64,000 bases of DNA. Origin: Enhydrobacter sp. (GTDB taxonomy: Bacteria; Pseudomonadota; Alphaproteobacteria; Reyranellales; Reyranellaceae). A model generated the notes under the pieces. The model saw only the letters and a program-made list of their open reading frames with translations. It searched no databases and was not told where the DNA came from. Positions 60,418-64,000 of the stretch are shown here, piece after piece. The DNA lies in contig JAHCJV010000018.1 in NCBI GenBank assembly GCA_026126105.1, positions 16,725 to 80,724 of the forward strand. Direction: 5' to 3'. How positions within the stretch are numbered: position 1 is the first letter of the stretch; each line of letters begins with the position of its first letter. The translations under genes were made by a program, and so were the position numbers.

Positions 60418-61398
60418 ATGGACCATCCCGCCATCGTCGATCGCACCCTCACCGGCCGCGAAGCCTGGACACGCAAGGATATCGGCGATGCGGACTATCG
60501 CGTCGTCCTCTCGCCTGCTGCGCAAGCCGAGCTGATGGCCGCCGTGAAGAGCCTGCGCCGTCAGCCGGTGCCACTGCTCGCGCTGCGCCCCGACAGCTTC
60601 GACCTGCCTGCCTGCCGCGCCGCGATGGAAGAGGTGCGCAGGATCCTGACCGACGGAATCCGCTTTGCCCTGCTGCAGCGCCTGCCGATCGAGGACCTGT
60701 CGCTCGACGAGGCCAAGGCGCTCTACTGGATCCTGTCGGCGATGCTGGAACGTCCGGTCGCGCAGAAGCTCGACGGCACGATTGTCTACGACGTGCACGA
60801 CACCGGCCAGCAGGCGCTGCCGGGTAGCGGAATCCGGCCGGACAAGACCAACATCGATCTGCAGTTCCACAACGACAATGCCTACAACTTCCTGATGCCG
60901 AAGTTCGTCGGGCTGCTGTGCGTTCGGCAGGCCAAGGAAGGCGGCACGAGCCGGGTGATGAGCTTCGCCACGGCACACAATGCATTGCGCGAGCGCCATC
61001 GCGACGTGCTGCCCCGCCTCTACCAGCCGTTCTGGTTCGACCGCCAGCGCGAATTCCATCCCGGCGAGGAACCGACCTTCTCCGCACCGCTGTTCATCCG
61101 CGACGGCGAGCGGCTGCACGCGCGGCTGTCGCTCCACCAGATCCGTGGCGGCTATGCGCTACGGGGCGGCGGAATGGACAATGAGACGACCGCCGCGGTC
61201 GAGGCGATCAAGGAAGTCTTCGCCGACGAGTCGCTGCAGTTCCACTTTCGCCTGAAGGCGGGCGAGATCCAGTACGTCGCCAACCGCGAGATCGGCCACA
61301 GCCGCAGCGAATTCCAGGACTACGAGGAAGCCGAGCGCCGCCGCCTGTTGATCCGCATCTGGATGCGCGACGAGGGCGCGCAAGGCTATATCGGCTAG
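60418..61398 (+). CDS. TauD/TfdA-like 2OG-Fe(II) dioxygenase
   Basis: A 326-residue protein with the TauD fold. Fe ligands: H-x-D in LQFHNDNAYNFLMP, and a distal His in REIGHSRSEFQDYEE, followed by the 2OG-binding Arg in RRRLLIRIWMRD. The start is the ATG at 60418 (DHPAIVDRTLTGREAWTRKD), with GGAGG somewhat far upstream; a GTG 36 bases earlier is possible. Substrate unknown. It converges with the response-regulator gene at 61.4 kb and differs clearly from the second TauD-type gene at 62.4 kb. Confidence 0.85.
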   Translation: MDHPAIVDRTLTGREAWTRKDIGDADYRVVLSPAAQAELMAAVKSLRRQPVPLLALRPDSFDLPACRAAMEEVRRILTDGIRFALLQRLPIEDLSLDEAKALYWILSAMLERPVAQKLDGTIVYDVHDTGQQALPGSGIRPDKTNIDLQFHNDNAYNFLMPKFVGLLCVRQAKEGGTSRVMSFATAHNALRERHRDVLPRLYQPFWFDRQREFHPGEEPTFSAPLFIRDGERLHARLSLHQIRGGYALRGGGMDNETTAAVEAIKEVFADESLQFHFRLKAGEIQYVANREIGHSRSEFQDYEEAERRRLLIRIWMRDEGAQGYIG

Positions 61399-61417
61399 AT
61401 CGTCCTGAACGCTGCAG

Positions 61418-61807
61418 TCAGCCGTCCTGCAACATCGACTCGATTCGCCGTTGCAGTTCGACGAAGGAATAGGGCTTGCCTATGAACGGCGGCCCACCTT
61501 CACGGGCGATGCCCGAGGTCAGAAGCACCTTGATGTCCGGATGGCGACTGCCGATCCAGGCGGCCAGATCGTTGCCGTCGGCCGGACCCGGCATATTGAT
61601 GTCGCTGAACACCAGCGCGACCGACTTGTTGGCCGTGACAAGCTCGACCGCTTCCTCGGCGTCGACAGCCTCGATCACGACGTAGCCGACCTCGCGCAGA
61701 TGGGCACAGACCGCCATGCGCAAGATGACTTCATCCTCGACGACCAGCACCACCGGCGGTGCAGCGCGTTCCGGCGCCTGGAGTGCCGGCCGACTTTCCC
61801 CGCTCAT
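61418..61807 (-). CDS. Stand-alone response regulator receiver protein
   Basis: A 129-residue CheY-like protein without an output domain. The acidic pocket is VVLVVEDEVILR, the phosphorylated Asp is in LVFSDINMPGP, the switch Thr/Ser is in VLLTSGIA and the Lys is in FIGKPYSF. All key residues are present, so it should be phosphorylatable. The N-terminal 17 residues are a disordered tail. No histidine kinase gene is near. It diverges from a second, degenerate receiver gene. Confidence 0.92.
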   Translation of the reverse strand: MSGESRPALQAPERAAPPVVLVVEDEVILRMAVCAHLREVGYVVIEAVDAEEAVELVTANKSVALVFSDINMPGPADGNDLAAWIGSRHPDIKVLLTSGIAREGGPPFIGKPYSFVELQRRIESMLQDG

Positions 61808-61977
61808 TTGTCCCCACGCTACTGACGGTACGAACTGCAGGGAGTGCTTGGGGGGCTGATCCCAATCCTGCGCGACACAGCCGATACATAATCCATGTCA
61901 TTGGGGGGCGGGCGCAAGCGATTTGATATCGCTGCGCTCTTGGGGAACTTGCCAGCGTCCTTTGCGTTAGGCCCGCG

Positions 61978-62385
61978 ATGCCCCCTGCCCGTTCGGCCGC
62001 CGCCACGTCGGCCTCTCCCCCTGCCCCCGTCATCCTGCTCGTCGAAGCAAATGCGCTTACGCGCATGGCCGTCGCCGGATATTTGCGGGAATGCGGCTAT
62101 CAGGTCGTCGAGGCCGATGGTGCGGCGGAAGCCAAGCGCGTGCTGCAGTCCGGCCCGGCGCCCCAGCTTGCGTTCATCGATCTCGATGTCAGCGACGAGA
62201 CGGACGGCTTCGGCCTGGCACGATGGATTCGCGCCGAGCGCCCCGGCGTCAAGGTGTTGCTCACGTCAAGTGTGCGGCGCACCGCGCAGATGGCAGGCGA
62301 CCTCTGCGAAGAGGGACCGCTCATCTCCAAACCGTATGATCACCGCGACCTCGAAAGCCAGATCCGCCGGCTGCTCGCGACCTGA
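61978..62385 (+). CDS. Response-regulator-like receiver protein with a changed acidic pocket
   Basis: A 135-residue receiver-fold protein related to the facing gene: a Ser/Ala/Pro-rich tail, ILLVEANALTRMAVAGYLRE, AFIDLDVSDETDGFGLARWI, VLLTSSVRRT and ISKPYDHRDLE. The phospho-acceptor Asp, the T/S and the Lys remain, but the usual D-D or E-D pair that binds Mg is E-A here, which may weaken phosphorylation. No kinase or output domain is present. It lies 170 bp from the divergent receiver gene and probably arose by duplication. Confidence 0.85.
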   Translation: MPPARSAAATSASPPAPVILLVEANALTRMAVAGYLRECGYQVVEADGAAEAKRVLQSGPAPQLAFIDLDVSDETDGFGLARWIRAERPGVKVLLTSSVRRTAQMAGDLCEEGPLISKPYDHRDLESQIRRLLAT

Positions 62386-62409
62386 TTGCGAGGAGCGTTG
62401 GCGAGCTGG

Positions 62410-63390
62410 CTACTCGGCCGCCACTTCTTCCGGAATCCAGCTGCGTTTCTCGCCGGCATAGAGCGCGCCGGGATTTCCGCGCACCGTGGTGCGCCACATC
62501 ATGCGCTGCTCCTTCTCCGCGTCGTACCAGGTCGCGGTGTGCACCAGGCAGCGATTGTCCCACACCAGCACGTCGCCTTGCGTCCACTCGTGAACGTAGA
62601 TGAACTCCGGTCGCGTGTAGTGGGTCATCAGCGCATCGAGCAGCCGGGCGCCTTCGCCGAACGGTCCGGGCTCCATGCCGACGAACGGACCGTCGAACCA
62701 GTCCATCTGGCTGCGCTCGCAAAGATAAAGCGCCCTGCGACCCGTCGTCGGATGCACGCGCACGACCGGCTGGCGCTGCGGCCGCTCGTGGGGTTTGCAC
62801 GGCTTCGGCGCCTCGCCTCTGAGGACGGCCTCTCGGCTGCGGCCGGTGCCGGGTTGGGCGTGAATGCCTTCCAGCCTCTCCACCCTGGCCTTGAGCGCCG
62901 CCGGCAGCGCCTCGTATGCCAGGATGCCGGACGCGAACAGCGTCTGGCCACGGTCGCGGGCGACGGGCGTCACCGCATAGAAGAGCGAGACATCGGGCGG
63001 CGGGCGGCGATAGCTCTGGTCGGTGTGCCAGCCGCGCCGTTGCGGATACTGCACCGGGAACCTGCCGTCGGGCGTGAGCGGCGGCTCCGGCCGCTTGGGT
63101 GGCATCTTCGACACCGGGGGCAGGTTGGAGACGATGAAGATCTCCGGTACGGAGGCGTGTACGCTGGCCGGATTGGCGAGCGTGAACCGATAGTCCTCGA
63201 CCTCCGGCCCGAAGGCACGGCTCAGGTCGACGAGACGGTCCGGCCGGTCGCTGATCTCATGCTGGCCTGGAAGGAGCAGCAGGCCGCCGGCGTCGTCGAG
63301 CATGGCCGGCAGATCGCCGGGGATATCGGCGCCGAGCCGTACCGTCGCGCCGAAGGCCGCGCCGGGCAGCGGTTTCGTGACATCCGTCAT
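62410..63390 (-). CDS. TauD/TfdA-family 2OG-Fe(II) dioxygenase
   Basis: A 326-residue enzyme in the classical TauD group. RRGWHTDQSYRRPPPDVSLF carries the H-x-D ligands, LVWDNRCLVHTATWYD the distal His and QRMMWRTTVRG the 2OG-contacting Arg. The start at 63390 (TDVTKPLPGAAFGATV) was preferred to an in-frame extension upstream that lacks similarity. Taurine, alpha-ketoglutarate-herbicide and other substrates are known in the family; none can be chosen here. It follows the zinc-ribbon gene by 17 bases and may be in the same operon. Confidence 0.9.
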   Translation of the reverse strand: MTDVTKPLPGAAFGATVRLGADIPGDLPAMLDDAGGLLLLPGQHEISDRPDRLVDLSRAFGPEVEDYRFTLANPASVHASVPEIFIVSNLPPVSKMPPKRPEPPLTPDGRFPVQYPQRRGWHTDQSYRRPPPDVSLFYAVTPVARDRGQTLFASGILAYEALPAALKARVERLEGIHAQPGTGRSREAVLRGEAPKPCKPHERPQRQPVVRVHPTTGRRALYLCERSQMDWFDGPFVGMEPGPFGEGARLLDALMTHYTRPEFIYVHEWTQGDVLVWDNRCLVHTATWYDAEKEQRMMWRTTVRGNPGALYAGEKRSWIPEEVAAE

Positions 63391-63407
63391 ACCCGCAGTC
63401 TGGAACA

Positions 63408-64000
63408 CTAGGCGCAGACCCTGCACGCGGTTCGAGGCGCTGACTTGCGGCGATCCTTGCGCGGCCGGGCAACTGCATGGCCGCAGGCCGAGCACCCGTC
63501 GACCTCGAAGTCGATCCAGTGGGTCGGCTCCCTACACCCCTCGCAGGGCAGGCCGCGCGTCGACGGGACGTGCCCGAATCCCGGTGCGCCGCATATCGGG
63601 CAGGTGTGTGCCAGGCGCCTGGCGAGTTTCCAGGACAGAGCACGCAGGACCTGCATGCGCTGCGGGTTGCGATGCGCGCGCATGTCGGAGATCAGGAGAG
63701 CCAGGCCGTCGTCAGACCGTGCCGCCTCGCGGTCGACGGCCGCGACCACCTCGTCGACCGTCTTCAGCGACTTGTGCGGCTCGCTGAAGTCCGTGTTGCG
63801 CATGACGAAGATGCCGGACTCGGGGAATCCGATGGCCGCGATGGCCGCATGCACGGCCGGATCGCCGCCCCCGAAGCGCCACAGGCGCCAGTTGGTGCGG
63901 TGCGTCAGCAGGGTCTCGACCAGGCGGACGCCGCGTTTGCGGTCGACGAAGGCCATGATCTCCAGGCCGCCCGGCTTGAGCGGCACGCGGTCGATGGGTC
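63408..64000 (-). CDS. DUF6671-like zinc-ribbon protein, 5' end beyond the window
   Basis: The frame is open from the right-hand edge of the window to a stop at 63408, about 197 residues. The C-terminal region has several Cys pairs (HTCPICGAPGFGHVP, GLPCEGCREPTHW, DGCSACGHAVA, TACRVC) forming one or two zinc ribbons. The segment LEIMAFVDRKRGVRLVETLL matches the central part of DUF6671 proteins as I recall them, but I am not certain of the family. No start codon can be fixed because the natural N-terminus lies outside. Function unknown. Confidence 0.6.
   Translation of the reverse strand, partial: PIDRVPLKPGGLEIMAFVDRKRGVRLVETLLTHRTNWRLWRFGGGDPAVHAAIAAIGFPESGIFVMRNTDFSEPHKSLKTVDEVVAAVDREAARSDDGLALLISDMRAHRNPQRMQVLRALSWKLARRLAHTCPICGAPGFGHVPSTRGLPCEGCREPTHWIDFEVDGCSACGHAVARPRKDRRKSAPRTACRVCA

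Overview
The window is GC-rich DNA, packed almost wall to wall with genes, and reads as an alphaproteobacterial chromosome. The genes that suggest this are an IscR-controlled isc operon, tyrS next to anmK, glnE, a CarD-free mixture of GMC, TauD, CoA-transferase and F420-type oxidoreductases, an Atu4866-family protein, and the 24-residue membrane protein plus glycine/alanine-rich membrane protein pair common in rhizobia and relatives. A Rhodospirillales or Reyranella-like soil organism would fit, but I cannot fix the genus from sequence alone. There is no phage, IS element, CRISPR array or rRNA.

Layout. 1-300: end of a probable outer-membrane barrel gene and an elongator tRNA-Met. 0.36-6.3 kb (minus): a 2OG-Fe(II) oxygenase, an overlapping trio (membrane protein, AMP/thymidine phosphorylase, beta-CASP nuclease) and mnmA. 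6.4-7.8 kb: two paralogous glycine-zipper lipoproteins. 7.9-14.5 kb: a complete isc operon (iscR, a second cysteine desulfurase, iscS, iscU, iscA, hscB, hscA, fdx, iscX) with a probable IscR site upstream. mnmA nearby uses sulfur from the same pathway. 14.7-25.5 kb: housekeeping genes (hydrolase, anmK, tyrS, a large AsmA-like protein, glnE, bcp, a solute-binding protein). 25.5-32.9 kb: tandem amidohydrolases, an OmpA-type lipoprotein with a Asp-Arg-Thr repeat, a LysR-controlled pair, a YbaK deacylase and a GMC dehydrogenase with its small partner. 33-35.7 kb: a 906-residue RTX protein lying between two copies of the same gene-end junction. 35.8-47 kb: molybdopterin oxidoreductase, ppk2, a KefB-type antiporter, an aldo/keto reductase, a broken vapBC pair, a second GMC enzyme and a lone xanthine-dehydrogenase-type molybdenum subunit. 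47-55 kb: leuC, DUF4142, M23 peptidase, F420-type oxidoreductase, enoyl-CoA hydratase, a 24-residue membrane protein and a CoA-transferase. 60-64 kb: two TauD-type dioxygenases and two facing response regulators.

The most notable region is 55.3-60.0 kb. A TetR gene, a haloacid-dehalogenase-like gene, a peroxiredoxin-like gene and a GrdB-type reductase gene form one operon. The last two are each interrupted by one in-frame TGA, exactly where the families carry a redox Cys, giving U-P-Y-C and U-P-A-C motifs. A hairpin with the geometry of a bacterial SECIS lies 18-19 nt after each TGA. I therefore annotate both as full-length selenoproteins; a conventional reading would split each into two fragments. 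A 21-bp motif repeated before the TetR gene and in the divergent EamA/DUF1330 intergenic region looks like the operator of this TetR protein, which would tie a transporter, the DUF1330 protein and the selenoprotein operon into one regulon.
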